Assembly (NCBI GenBank): GCA_037349315.1
Contig: JBAIAC010000001.1
Span: forward strand, 32,550,001 to 32,614,000
Source: Chelydra serpentina
Taxonomy: Eukaryota; Chordata; Testudines; Chelydridae
Direction: 5' to 3'
DNA length: 64,000 nucleotides
Both the position numbers and the translations under genes were made by a program. Numbering within the stretch: position 1 is the first letter of the stretch; every line of letters starts with the position of its first letter. The notes beneath the pieces were generated by a model that did not search any database, was not told the DNA's origin, and saw nothing but the letters and a program-made list of their open reading frames with translations. Positions 22,656-34,809 of this stretch are shown one piece after another.

Positions 22656-23951
22656 CTAAAACATCCCAGCCAGGGCTTTATCAAGCCGGGCCTTACAAAC
22701 CTCTGAGGATGGAGATTCCACCACCTCCCTAGGTAAAGCATTCCAGTGCTTCACCACCCTCCTAGTGAAATAGTTTTTCCTAATATCCAACCTAGATCTC
22801 CCCCACTGCAACTTGAGACCATTGCTTCTTGTTCTGTCATCTGCCACCACTGAGAACAGCCTAGCTCTATCCTCTTTGGAACCCCCCTTCAGGTAGTTGA
22901 AGGCTGCTATCAAATCCCCCCTCACTATTCTCTTCTGCAGACTAAATAACCCCAGTTCCCTCAGCTTCTCCTCGTAAACCATGTGCCCCAGCCCCCTAAT
23001 CATTTTCATTGCCTTCCACTGGACTGTCTCCAATTTGTCCACATCCTTTCTGTAGTGGGGTGCCCAAAACTGGACGCAATATTCCAGATGTAGCCTCACC
23101 AGTGCCGAATAGAGGGGAATAATCACTTCCCTCGATCTGCTGGCAATGCTCCTACTAATGCAGCCCAATATAGCCTTCTTGGCAACCAGGGCACATTGTT
23201 GACTCATATCCAGCTTCTCGTCTCCTGTAATCCCCAGGTCCTTTTCTCCAGAACTGCCGCTTAGCAAGTAGGTACCCAGCCGTAGCAGTGCATGGGATTC
23301 TTCCGTCCTAAGTGCAAGACTCTGCACTTGTCCTTGTTGAACCTCATCAGATTTCTTTTGGCCCAATCCTCCAATTTGTCTAGGTTACTGTGGACCATAT
23401 CCCTACCCTCCAGTGTATCTACCTTTCCCCCCAATTTAGTGTCATCTGCGAACTTGCTGAGGGTGCAATTCATCCCATCATCCAGATCATTAATGAAGAT
23501 GTTGAACAAAACCGACCCCTGGGGCACTCCGCTTGATACCGACTGCCAACTAGATATCAAGCCATTGATCACTACCCGTTGAGCCCAACGATCTAGCCAG
23601 CTTTCTATCCACCTTTAGTACATTCATCCAATCCATACTTTTTTAACTTGCTGGCAAGAATACTGTGGGAGACCGTATCAAAAGCTTTGCTAAAGTCAAG
23701 ATATATAACGTACACCATATTCCCCATATCCCACAGAGCCAGTTATCTCATCACAGAAGGCAATCAGGTTGGTCAGGCATGACTTGCCCTTTGTGAATCC
23801 ATGTTGAGTGTTCTTGTATCACCTTCCTCTCCTCCAAGTGCTTCAAAATGGATTCCTTGAGGACCTGCTCCATGATTTTTCCAGGGACTGAGGTGAGGCT
23901 GACTGGTCTGTAGTTCCCCGGATTCTCCTTCCCTTTTTTAAAGATGGGCAC
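22656..23951 (-). pseudogene. CR1 ORF2 reverse-transcriptase remnant
   Basis: Three overlapping frames of a broken CR1 reverse transcriptase plus C-terminal domain. Visible motifs are YRPVSL, VPQGSV and FADDTKL in the right order for a non-LTR retrotransposon. The frame changes near 23261-23366, where the pieces overlap, and breaks again between 23572 and 23751. A part of retrotransposon replication machinery, no longer functional; not a host gene. Confidence 0.9.
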
Positions 23952-24641
23952 TATATTTGCCTTTTTCTAATTATCTGGGACCTCCCACAATCGCCACGAG
24001 TTTTCATAGATAATGTCCAATGGCTCTGAAATCACATCGGTCAACTCCCTCAGCACCCTCAGATGCATTAGATCCAGCTTTTCTAAATAGGCCTTAACCT
24101 ATTCTTTGACCACTGAAAGCTGCTCACCCCTTCCCTTTACTGTGCTGCCCAGTGCAGCAGTCTGGGAGCTGACCTTGTCTGTGAAGACTGAGGCAAAAAA
24201 AGCATTGAGTACTTCAGCTTTTTCCACATCATCTGTCACTTAGTTGCCTCCCCCATTCAGTAAGGGTCTCACACTTTCCCTGACCTTCTTCTTGTTGCTT
24301 ACATACCTGTAGAAACCCTTCTTGTTACCCTTCACATCCCTTGCTAGCTGCAACTTCAATTGTGCTTTGGCCTTCCTGATTACACCCCTGCATGCTCAAG
24401 CAATATTTTTTTATTCCTCCCTAGTCATCTGTCCAAGTTTTCACTTCTTGTAAGCTTCCTTTTTGTCTTTAAGCTCACCAAAGATTTCTCTGTTAAGCCA
24501 AGCTGGTCACCTGCCATATTTGCTACTTTCTGCACTTCGGGATGGTTTGTTCCTGTGCCCTGAAAAAGGCTTCTTTAAAATACAGCCAACTCTCCTGGAC
24601 TCCTTTCCCCCTCATATTAGCCTCCCAGGAGATCCTGCTCA

Positions 24642-25234
24642 TCAGTTCCCTGAGGGAGTCAAAGTCTGCTTTTCTGAAGTCCAGGGTCCATATTCTGCTT
24701 TTGTCAGGATCCTGAACTCAACTATCTCATAGTCACTGTTGCCCAGGTTGCCACTCACTTCTACTTCCCCTACCAATTCTTCCTTATTTGTGATCAGCAG
24801 GTCAAGAGGAGCACGGCCCCTAGTTGGTTCCTCCAGCACTTGTACCAGGAATTGTCCCCAACACTCTCCAAAAACTTCCTGGATTGTCTGTGCACTGCTG
24901 TATTGCTCTCCCAGCAGATGTCAGGGTGATTTGAAGTTCCCCATGAGAACCGGGGCCTGTAATCTGGAAACTTCTGTTTGTTGTTTGAAGAAAGCCTCGT
25001 CTATCTCATCCTCCTGGTCTGGTGGTCTATAGAAGATGCCCTCCACGACATCACCCTTGTTGCTCTCACCTCTAAATTTAACCCAAAGACTCTCAACAGG
25101 CTTTTCTCCCATTTCATACTGGAGCTCTGAGTAATCATACTGCTCTCATACATGCAGTGCAACTCCTCCACCTTTTCTCCTCCGCCTGTCCTTCCTGAAC
25201 AGTTTATACCCATCCATGACAGTGCTCCAGTCAT
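24642..25234 (-). pseudogene. CR1 ORF2 endonuclease remnant
   Basis: Broken frames matching the apurinic-type endonuclease at the start of CR1 ORF2. Visible are the regions around SLWVKFRGESNKGDVVEG and APVLMGNFKSP. In the latter the Asp that normally follows GDFN/GNFN is not evident. Frameshifts lie between the pieces. Confidence 0.8.
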
Positions 25235-25640
25235 GTGAGTTACCCCACCAAGTCTCTGTTATTCCAATCACAGTTCCTGTCACTGTGCCAGGACTTCCAA
25301 TTCTTCATGCTTGTTTCCCAGGCTTCTTGTATTCAGGTACAGGTACCTAAGATAACTAGCCGATTGCCCTACTTTCTCAGTATGAATCAGGAGGCCTCCC
25401 CTGTTTCACCCTCCTCCTTGTTTTTCCTTCCAGTATCCCACTTCCCCACTTACCTCTGGGCTTAGGTCACCATCCCCCAGCGAACCTAGTTTAAAGCCCA
25501 CCTCACTAAGTTAGCAAGCCTGCCTGCGAAAATGCTCTTCCCTCTCTTTGTTAGATGGATCCCATCTCTTCCTAGCAATCCTTCTTCCTGGAACAGCAAT
25601 TGGTTCTTTCGTCCCAGTGCCCCCTGAGATCCTTATCTAA

Positions 25641-26239
25641 TCTAGCGTTTTCATCCCAGCTAATGGGCTCCCAATCCCAGCCTCCCCTCCCTCTGGTCCC
25701 GGCCCCAGTCTCCTTGCCCAACCAGTTCAATTCTCCCCTCCTCCCCAAATCCCAGTCCCTGCTTCCCCTTTCCCTGCTCACAGTCCTAGTCTCCGTGCCC
25801 TGACAGATTCTCTCCCTCTCACCCTTCAGGACTCCTTGTCTTTATCTACTCCTTTCACTCCTCCTGGTCTGGCTTTTGTATGCTCCGCATTCAGATCAGA
25901 CAGCTTCCTCCTCCACACTGCCCAGGTACCAGCAGAGGGATCATTGAGAACACAAAAGAAACAGGCCCCTTGCTCTCAACTCCAGTGCCTGGCACCACCC
26001 TGACTCCAAGCAGCTGGGAGCAGGCATTACAGGGGAAGTCTGGCTTTGCCCTTGTAGCCCTGGGCTGGAACATGCTCAGTAACTCTATGGATTTTTAAAA
26101 AATGCATGTTGGCTTTAATAATTACCTGGAGGCATATCCTGCTATCAGTTTTTAAACTGAACTCTCCACTGAGATCAACCTGCTGTTTTTATTTGTCCTC
26201 ATTTCTTGTGGGTGCTATTTATAACTCATTTTTCACTCT
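25641..26239. other. GC-richer intronic stretch, unclassified
   Basis: C-rich sequence adjoining the CR1 5' side (25641-26090). It may be the CR1 5' untranslated part or an older insertion; no decisive motif. Confidence 0.4.
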
Positions 26240-26324
26240 GGGCCCAATCCAAAGTCTTTACTTAGTCAACTCCCGTTGAGCTCAGTGGGAGTTTTGCATG
26301 TATAAGGACTTTGAATTGAGTCCC
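26240..26324. repeat. Imperfect palindrome, recurrent family
   Basis: GGGCCCAATCCAAAGTCTTT pairs with AAGGACTTTGAATTGAGTCC around a core CAGTGGGAGTTTTGC. Confidence 0.65.
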
Positions 26325-27700
26325 ATTATGATTTATGAATATCGGAAAAAGTAAACGTCCTGAGAAGGTTAAAATTGGATAGGAAAATCCATCTAAAGAA
26401 ACTACAGAACAACTGTTCATATTTTTATTAGGAAAAAATTATTAACATATAGACCTGTACTGCATCCAGGTTTTAAAGGTAAGTGCTCTTGGAATCAGCA
26501 TTTTAAGAAGAAGCCCTCTGAAATAATTTTTTACTGTTTTAACTAAGATTCTATAAATATGAACATAAGGCTAGTTTTAGGAGATGCAGCCCAGATTGTG
26601 CCTTTTGGAGCTAGACCTATATTTGCAACATCAAAGGCTAGTTTTGTAGTTTAGAAGGGTTTGCTGGGAAGAAATATCATTACAGTACTTCATTAATTTT
26701 TCAGAGATGTTGAAACTCAATTATCTCATGTATTGAAAATGTTGTGCAAAAACACTTATTTCTTAAATGGCAATCAGCAGCTTTTATTCCACATTTGTTT
26801 AGTTTTGCAAAAGCTTTTTGGCTTGTCTGAGATGGCCATCATGTCCTCCTCTCTACTTCTCAGCTGGGAGTCTCTTCTGATGCGTAACGTATGTTTGGAA
26901 GCTTGTTAAAGATGGTTTTGGCAGCTTTCGCTGACTTACTTTTGAGTCAGTTTAAATGGGAAAACTTTCCAGTTCTTTTGTGCTAGTTTACTCTTTTCTT
27001 ATCCAGATTAGCCTGCTGAATTGTAACCTAGTGTTTCCTGTGAATTCAGTACTGTTTCAGATCTTCTTGGCTTCCTAATTCATTAACCATACTTTGGCCA
27101 TCTTAAGTAGCTGATGGATTCTGTATACTAACTCCCTTGAGATCATTTTCCTTTTCTGTGAGTGAAAGAAGCCTGGCATTTCCTGATATTCTGGAAGTTT
27201 GTGCTTGCTTAAGGGGTGATTGAATTCTGTTATTTATTGACAGTCAGATTTGGCGCAGGCATCTGTGAAACTTTTTCCATATTGCTGTTACATAAGCATC
27301 TGCCAAGGAGACAGCAGTACCTTCTCATAGCGTCATTTAGTGCCCTCTGTCTCTGTGTGTAGATAATATGGATGATGATGATTATTATTAGGCCCCCCTC
27401 TCCTATTATGTCACTCTTCAGATCTTTCTGAGCAGAACACTAATGCTGTAAAGTAATGGAAGATTCAGAAGCTGTTTGGTTAACTCTTTATGTTTGTGCC
27501 TGTACCCTTCGAAATGGCTTTTCGCTTCCTAGTTTTGAGCAGGTCCAAAAGCAGAAGTCATGTGAGAAGCTCGTCTCAGTGTATTTCAATATAAGCCAAA
27601 ACTATAAATTATGGGAAATTTCCCCTGAAAACCTGATTTTATTTGCTTTCTGGTGTAATTTACAAACCAAGCAGTCTAGATAAGCTTCAGACAAATATTT
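26325..27700. other. Intronic, nothing recognised
   Basis: AT-rich. The short frame at 27456-27683 has no support. Confidence 0.55.
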
Positions 27701-27765
27701 GGGGCCAAATTCTCTGCTGGTGTAAATGGAGCCATAGACATTTATATCAGGAGAGAATTTGACCC
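27701..27765. repeat. Imperfect palindrome, recurrent family
   Basis: GGGGCCAAATTCTCTGCTGG pairs with CAGGAGAGAATTTGACCC; the loop is only a few bases around GGAGCCATAG. Confidence 0.65.
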
Positions 27766-28849
27766 TTGAACTCTTGAGTGCTTCTTCCAGTTAAGACAAA
27801 CCTTTTGTAGTTCATTCATCACAATTTTCCCCCTAGGATTTTATATATGAAGTGTCTATTTTAACGGTTCGGCTGTTGTGTTCATTGTGACCACTGTTCT
27901 GCAGCAGAGCACAGCAGCATTCTTTTAAGTGAATATTAGCATTTCAGTAAGGATGTACCTACAGTAGAACATGGGATCAGTAGAGAAAGCACACAGATTT
28001 ACTGAGGTTGGTGTGGAGGGAGAGTATTACAAATGATGAGAAGTGGACTATCCCTTGAGTTAACATGGTGCTCAGTCCTATTAGCCTGTTGATTTGTCTT
28101 ATATAATTAATACCTTGCAAAAGATGCTGAAAGCCAAATTCTTCAATTCATTTGGCTCACAACACTAAGAGCTGTACATAGATATGAGGGCAATACTTGA
28201 TCCTACAATAATAGAACCCAGCTTCTGCAGTCATTACTCAGGCAGAACTCTGCCGACATAGGTTGTAGGACTCAGCCCTAAGGGACCATTATGCTATCTA
28301 CCTACATGTCTGTGGACAAATTAGGATTAAATAGAGCCTGGATCTGCCAAAACTTTGAGTTCCCTATCAGGAAAAAAGAAAACCTGCCTTTCTCCCCCGA
28401 TGTAGACTTAAACCCCATACTGACATTGATGAGCAGTTACTTACACAAGTCTCTTGATTGATTTCAGTAGAACTACTCATGTGAGTAACAGTTCACTATT
28501 TTGATTAAAGTGTTCACAGTATGGCCCTTTGAGTTGAGATTGGGTTTCAGATGAGAGCTAATTTGCAGAAACCCAATTCGGGTAAATCTAAGATAATGTT
28601 GGTATGTTGGGGGAAGCAACTAGGAGAACTGTGGAGGATTTATGGTAACATCCTTGTCTGAGAAAGTGCACCCATAGTTCGTAATGTAGGTTCACAATGT
28701 GAGGATTTATTAGCTCCCAAATTGTTCCTGTTTGCTTAGGTTGTAGCTGTTACTGAAAATATTATATATTGACTATGTTTGGCAAGATGCGTGTGATCCT
28801 TTCTTTCAGATGTAGGACTTTGCTACAGTGTTCCATGCCTTTCTTGCCT

Positions 28850-29275
28850 TCAGGTTAGATTACAGTAATGCGCTCTGCATTGGGCTACATCTTGAAAATA
28901 TTTGGAACGTGAAGCTAGTGTAGAATGCAGCTGCCTGTCTATTAAATGGAGCTGTTTGCTTTGAAGACGTGACATGAGTGTTCCATGGTCCCCAGTGGCT
29001 GCCTCTCGGTTTCTGAGTAGAACTAAAGGTATTGGTCTTAGGCTATAAATTCCCACATAGTTTGTGGCCTGTCTATTTGAGAAAACACACTAGAACTGGA
29101 GCCTCTATCACACATGAGAAGAGGTTGCAGCCAGGCCATTGTTTGTGAAGAGTCCTCAGTCTTACAACTCGCTTCCGCCCTTGGCCCATCAAAGCTCAGA
29201 TTTGTTAACCTTGCAGACATGTTGCAAAATCCGTCTTTTTCCCAGGCATTCAGAGACTCAGTTTGTGAGGTGAGG
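28850..29275 (+). repeat. Old L3/CR1-like LINE ORF2 fragment
   Basis: Decayed coding sequence reading LDYSNALCIGLH, then NAAACLLNG, then a segment like 'PQWLPL', then GYKFPHSLWPVYL. This order matches the region downstream of the reverse transcriptase in L3/CR1 LINEs. Several stops are present. Confidence 0.75.
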
Positions 29276-32200
29276 GATGTGGGAGGACATAATTAGGATT
29301 GGCAATGTGACTATAATAGTATTGAAATAATTAATATCTAAGAAATGGTAGAGGTCTTTTGTGTAGTTTGATTTTCATATTGTATAGTATGTGTTTTCAT
29401 TTTTGTGACAGTGCATAGAGCATTGGAAAATTGAAGACATTTTTTTAAAAAGGTATTAGACTTTTAGTTTCTTCCTGAGTCACTGCCTCTTTGCATCTTC
29501 TCATATCACCAGGTCTAGAGGCTAGGATCCCTCAATGGCTTCTGAATTAAGAAGAAAGTTTACATTTGATTACTAATTGCAAATATATTCTCCAATAACT
29601 TTCTTTCAGTAGGGGAGGGTGAGGGAAGAAGTGCAGCCTCTAAACTGCTGTTGCTTTCAGTAGAGGGGAGCAGATAGTGAGAGAGCAGATGACTGGAGCC
29701 ATGTAGTCTTCACATGAAGAAGACAGCAAACAAGCACAGCAGGTGGTTGGTGAAGGAGAAGCTGCGGCTCCCAGGAAAAAGAGCACTAGCAAGAGTAGCA
29801 GCAGCAATAGGTGTTCCACAAAAACAAGTAGAGGGTGGCATAACTGTTTTTAAGAGGACTTGTGGGCCTCAGTACTTAATTAATTCATTTGAGAGAGGGA
29901 GAAACTGGTTTGGTTCAGGGGCAGAAGGGAAAGATTTGGCGAGACCAGAGACATTCTTGTGGAGCACGGTGGGAAAGGAGGGAAAGGTTTGGGGGTTAGG
30001 GTGTGTTCTTGAAAATACTGGGGGTAAAGGCAGGAAGAGATGGGTCTAGTTCCTTATCTGGTTGGAGGAAAGCAAGGGTGAGAGTTCCTGGGGAAGGAAA
30101 CATGTTCTCTTCAGGGACTGGGAACACAGAGTGTGCTTTCACAGGGGATGGTTTGAGGAAAGAGGTAGACATGGAATGTTTCTGAATTATAAAGGTACAG
30201 TAATAAAATAAAAACAGGAGTTGAAAAAGGAAGGCACCACTTCCCTCTCTAAATCCAACTGGTACTCTGAAAAAGCTGTTGAACCTAAAGTTTGGTGTCA
30301 GGTACTCAATGTTTTAAGTACCCGATGTGGTGTTTCAGGCTCCCAATTCAGTTTCTTAAGAATTTAGAGAGAGGGGGCTGGAGGAGAAAAAAATCCCACC
30401 TCTACTGATTGTGGCCTCTTGACAATTTGAAATAATATTTTTGATCTGTAAGATGAAAAGGTTGGACACTAAAGGTCCATGGCAGAGTGGCCAGAATAAC
30501 TGAAAACAAGTTTCCCTCCAGGTACTTTATAGCCAGCTTGTATATACATTTTGTGGTCAGCTAGATACTTTTGTGAATATAGAAATTGTTCAGGGCAACA
30601 TCTTGTGATAAAGACTCACTGTGAAATACAAAGCATTATGATCCAACACTTTGAAATACACTTGCTTGCCGCCAGCTAGCACATTGATCCATTTTACAGA
30701 TATCTGGTGTTTCATAGTTTTCTGTCACACCAGTTCAGGTGTTTTTTCTACCTGTTTATGTAGAGAGGCAGTATAGCTCCATTTTTCACAGAGCTTTCTT
30801 TCTATCCTTAGCCTCAACTGAACTACTTGTAGAGTACTAATGCCAGATATAATAATGACTATGTTAGTATTTGCCATATTCCAATCAAAGATCCCTTTAG
30901 AGTCCTTTTATAAATTACTCTTTCCAGAGCATGCCCATGATTGGCCTTACTGAAAGAAAAAGAAAGGAAGAAGTGAAATACTGAATTGGAGTAATATTTA
31001 ATACAAGATAAAAAAAAGCAGCAGTCAGTTCATTTGTTGTTTGGAACCTGTTGATTGCTATTTTACCTAACAACATCTAAAATCAACTCTATTATTACAG
31101 GACTGCAGTACAGTGAGCATTCAAATATATAACTCTGGCATACAGATAGGAGGATAAATTGAGTTTTTGTGCTGCTGAAAGGAATGCTCATTTTGGTTGG
31201 ACTGAAAATTGTCATAAGGACTTTTTACCTATACATTTCTGCCAAGTGGGCACAAGAAGTGGCGTTGGCATTGGTATCTAAAGAAGTAATTTCATTTTCT
31301 GGAATCTCATTCTTGCAAATGTGTATTGTAGGAAAGAAAACAGTAAAGGGGATGTTAAAGGTGGGGAGAGAGGAAGAATCATGCCCCAAAAGTGCATGAA
31401 AACAGTTTGACACCAAGTGTCAGAAGACTTAATCTATTTTCTAAGACTTAATCAAGATAACATAACATTGTTCATTTTTCTAGTTTGTAGATTCCTCAAA
31501 AAAAAAAAAACCCTTTTGAGAATAGTTGGTGCTTACCCATTATCGTTATTGTTTTAACCAGGTTCCATCTTAAAATTTGTTAGATAATGTGTGGAGTTTT
31601 TGAGGCTGGAAAAGAGGAAAGTTTGTTTATTGGTAAGTCAACCAGTAAGCAATATATTTATTACCAAAATTGTGGATAAAAGGGGTCAACCTGTATGACC
31701 ACATAGGTTGTACAGGCCTATGACTTGGGCCTAACAACCCTTTATATTTACAGATAATAAGAGCCAAAGAAAATGGAAAGAGAATAAATAGCATCAGCAA
31801 TAAGTTTGACTCAGAAGGGACCCACAGTAATTTTTTGCTTTAAATGTCTTCTAATAATACTATCAGAATTTCATCAGGCTTTTTAAATAATTTAAATTAA
31901 TAGGATTCCACAGCCTCTAGAATAAGATGCCTTTGTTGTTGTTGTTCCTTTACAATGAAGCTTTTTCCAGTCCAACTTCTTGTTTTCGAATCAGTTTTTG
32001 GTTTGTTGTTTGTTTGTTTCTTTTTCTCCTTCTATCTCTCTCTCTCCCCTCCCCCCCCCCTTTTAAGGCTAATATCCTGGATATTACAATAACATCCTCT
32101 GAAACTTTCCTTACAGTGCTGGGTAATTGCCTGTAATATCATCAGAGCCTTTATGTGCTTGCGCCCTTAATCTTAGGGTCAAATCCTAAATCTTTATCAG

Positions 32201-33400
32201 ATGCCTGAAATGTACTGGTTGGAAAGCTGTTTTACATCAGTTGATTTTAAAGAGTTATTGCAAGTGAAAGCCTGTTTTAAAAATTCTAGAAGAGAAAAAC
32301 TGCCATTGAACAAAGAACTAACCCCATGAAATGAGCCATAGTGTGGTACATCAGGTGGAAACATTTGAAAAAGTACTATTTCCTTATAAATTTGGCTGCA
32401 GAAACCAGAAGTTTTAGAGAAGAAAGTAAATGGTTTTTAATGCAGAAAAAGTCTTGTATGTAAAAATGATATAAAGTTCACAGGTAATGGACAAATAAAA
32501 AATGAACTCTGGTGCTACCTGATGAGGAGTCACTGTTACTGAAAGAATAGAACATTACCAAATTGTTTAGTCTGAGTATTTATAGTTTTCACTCAAATCT
32601 TTTTCAGGACATTTAAACTCTGTCTTGCTTTTAATAGTTGTACTGTAGACAAGAAAAAATATCTTGGAAACAGTGATTCTTCTAAGCAATAATTAAGGCA
32701 AGAATAAACACAGACAATCATTGTATGCACCTCTCCCAGTTGGCAAAGACTCTCCATATTAAGTCACAAACAGCTGCTGCTATGCTATCAGTCTGCTGTT
32801 AGGTGAAGGCCTCATCTTCTGTCTTTTGCCTCTTTGTTTACTGTTTCTTCTCTACACAAGCTATGAATTTGTTTTTGTGCTTCACTTTTCATCCTCCAGT
32901 GTTCAGTGAAGACTTTATTTGCTTTCTTTTTGGTGACCTGTTTTGAATTTTGTCATTTCTTTTTTGGGGACCTTCATGCTGGTGTCTAGTATGGTGTCAG
33001 ATCTACTGACTTTTAACAAATATTGTGACATACTGTTGTGCCCAATTTTTTGCCACAGACAAACTTCCTCTCAGTGGGAATCCTTGGGTCATGAGAACTG
33101 CACACTGACTGAGACTATAACTCCTTTATGAGTTTGACCTCTAGCACCCAAGCGCCTGCTGAAAACCCACAACCACCACTACATTGTGGGTGCTCAACTT
33201 CTCTTAGCATTTGTCCCATGATGGCTTTGATTGGTTTTGAGTTTTTACTGCATATTTATAATATAGTGTCCCTGAATTGTGACATTAGTGGAAGGATGCA
33301 CTAATTTGCTAATCTAAATTATTCCTAAAATAATTGACCTTTGCTTTGAAGGTTCAAAGTACTTTCCTTCATGAAATAACCCTCACAATACCTGGACTGC
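29276..33400. other. Intronic, nothing recognised
   Basis: About 4 kb of AT-rich intron. The 111-codon frame at 29714-30049 has no splice pattern, no known domain and ordinary composition, and is probably chance. Pyrimidine runs lie at 32008-32065. Confidence 0.55.
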
Positions 33401-33404
33401 ATTG

Positions 33405-33640
33405 TGTTCAGGAGGCAGTCTGGTCCAATGGATGGGACTGGGATTCAAGGCGCTTGGGTTTTATCCGTCTGTCTGCCATTTACTCACTATGTGAACTTGT
33501 GCAAGTCCCCTCACCTTTCTGCACCAGTTTACCCATCTGTAAAATAAATAAATAAATTAGACTAGCCCGTCTTTCTAAAGCACTTTGTGATTTGATGTTC
33601 AAAGGTTGTCCAAAATCCAAAGTATTATTATTCTATTATA
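33405..33640 (+). repeat. MIR SINE, sense
   Basis: GGCAGTCTGGTCCAATGGAT, GGGACTGGGATTCAAGG, the MIR core CTCACTATGTGAACTTGTGC and CACCAGTTTACCCATCTGTA occur in the standard MIR order. Confidence 0.85.
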
Positions 33641-33644
33641 AAAC

Positions 33645-33785
33645 CATTTGTGGATTTATAAATTGAGGCTCAGAGTGGTCATATTACTGCGCTAGTCACA
33701 CCATGAGTCAGTGGTAGAGCCTGGAATAGAATCTAGAAGGTCTTTGCTGTCAGTCCCCAGCCCTAACCACTAGACATCATTCCTC
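33645..33785 (-). repeat. MIR SINE, antisense
   Basis: TTGAGGCTCAGAGTGGTC, then TGAGTCAGTGGTAGAGCCTG and CCCTAACCACTAGACATCAT: the inverted MIR order. It abuts the sense MIR at 33405-33640. Confidence 0.8.
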
Positions 33786-33789
33786 TTTC

Positions 33790-34800
33790 TTTCATTTACC
33801 TTTGCCAGTGGTTAATGTATCTCTGTTGATGGTGGACCCTGGTTGAAAATCTGAGTGTTATTCTAATTGATTGAAATTCAGTATTGTGGTGAGTGGACTG
33901 CTTTGGTCCTTGATCAAAACCTCGTAATCCACAAAGAGAAATATGTTGATTGTTTATTTTTGGTTCCAGAAGCAAGCCGGGAACAATAAATTTTATAGGC
34001 CACTAGTAGAAATAGAGATGTCAGGTAGGCAGAGCAAGACAGCAATAAGCTGAGTGTGAGCATGATTCTATTTTTATGGTGCACCCTTTCACCTGCAGTG
34101 TCTGCCCAAGTTGGTTGAGGCTTTGGTTTTCTGTTTCAGATGAATTGCAGCCAGGCTATCTAGAAAGAACAAACAACAAGCAACCAAACAAAAAGAGGCA
34201 CCACAGCCTCATCAGGCCATCAAATGATTTTTATGCTCAGAACCAGGCAGATTTGGGATGGATACTGTAGAGCTTGGTAAGGTCTCCATAGCTTGCCTAT
34301 CCCCTGGAGGCCAGGCTAGTTATTCTGGGGAGAAACCATTCTGAATATTGAAACATATGAGGAAATGTCCTTAAAGAAGGCTTTTCCAGGAATAAAATCT
34401 GTGGAGACATTGCTAATCAAAATTAACTCTAAGCACAAAGTGTCAGAATTGAAAAACAGAAGTGGAATGTTTCAAGTCCATATTGGGAGTGCTAATATGT
34501 CTTTACATATGGAAATACTGGGAAACAATGTCGGAGCTGGGGTTTTCCATGCAGATATCCTTTTGTTTCCAGGCAGACTTATTTAATTAACTAGATCCTG
34601 GTACAAAAGTGTTCATAGCTGTAGGACACAGCACAGTACATTGCATGTGGAAATAAGATTGTATGACAAGCAATTTCCAGAATGTGTCATCCAGTTTTGA
34701 TGTTATGAAAAACAAACAGAATTTAAAATGATCAAACAAAACAGAGTGTCTTGGGTATTCAGGAAGGGTTATGCTATTTTCATCAGTGATATTCAGTTAT
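33790..34800. other. Intronic, nothing recognised
   Basis: No element ends or coding support. Confidence 0.55.
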
Positions 34801-34809
34801 TGCTTAGAA

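Larger units (their letters stand above)
22564..25640 (-). repeat. Long CR1 LINE with ORF2 remnants
   Basis: A roughly 3-kb CR1 on the minus strand. The 3' end is at 22564-22640 (ATTGAATCATAGAAGAATCA, AGGAGGTCATCTAGTCCAAC). Going upstream on the minus strand: the C-terminal domain (22656-23366) with LEYCVQFW and [12 protein letters not shown]; the reverse transcriptase with [14 protein letters not shown] and FADDTKLGG (23261-23572); its N-terminal part with NYRPVSLTSVPGKIMEQ (23751-23951); and the endonuclease region with LLITNKEELVGEVEVSGNLG (24642-24839) and GIFYRPPDQEDEIDEAF (24921-25112). The catalytic FADD is kept, but frameshifts and stops divide the ORF into at least five pieces, so it is a dead copy. 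The 5' limit is approximate. Confidence 0.93.

Noticed and set aside
22656..23366. 236-codon open frame as a host gene
   Set aside because: It is the C-terminal part of CR1 ORF2 in line with other CR1 pieces on both sides and the CR1 3' end at 22564.
29714..30049. 111-codon open frame as a nested gene
   Set aside because: No splice sites in frame, no known domain and no promoter or polyadenylation context; length is within chance for this much sequence.
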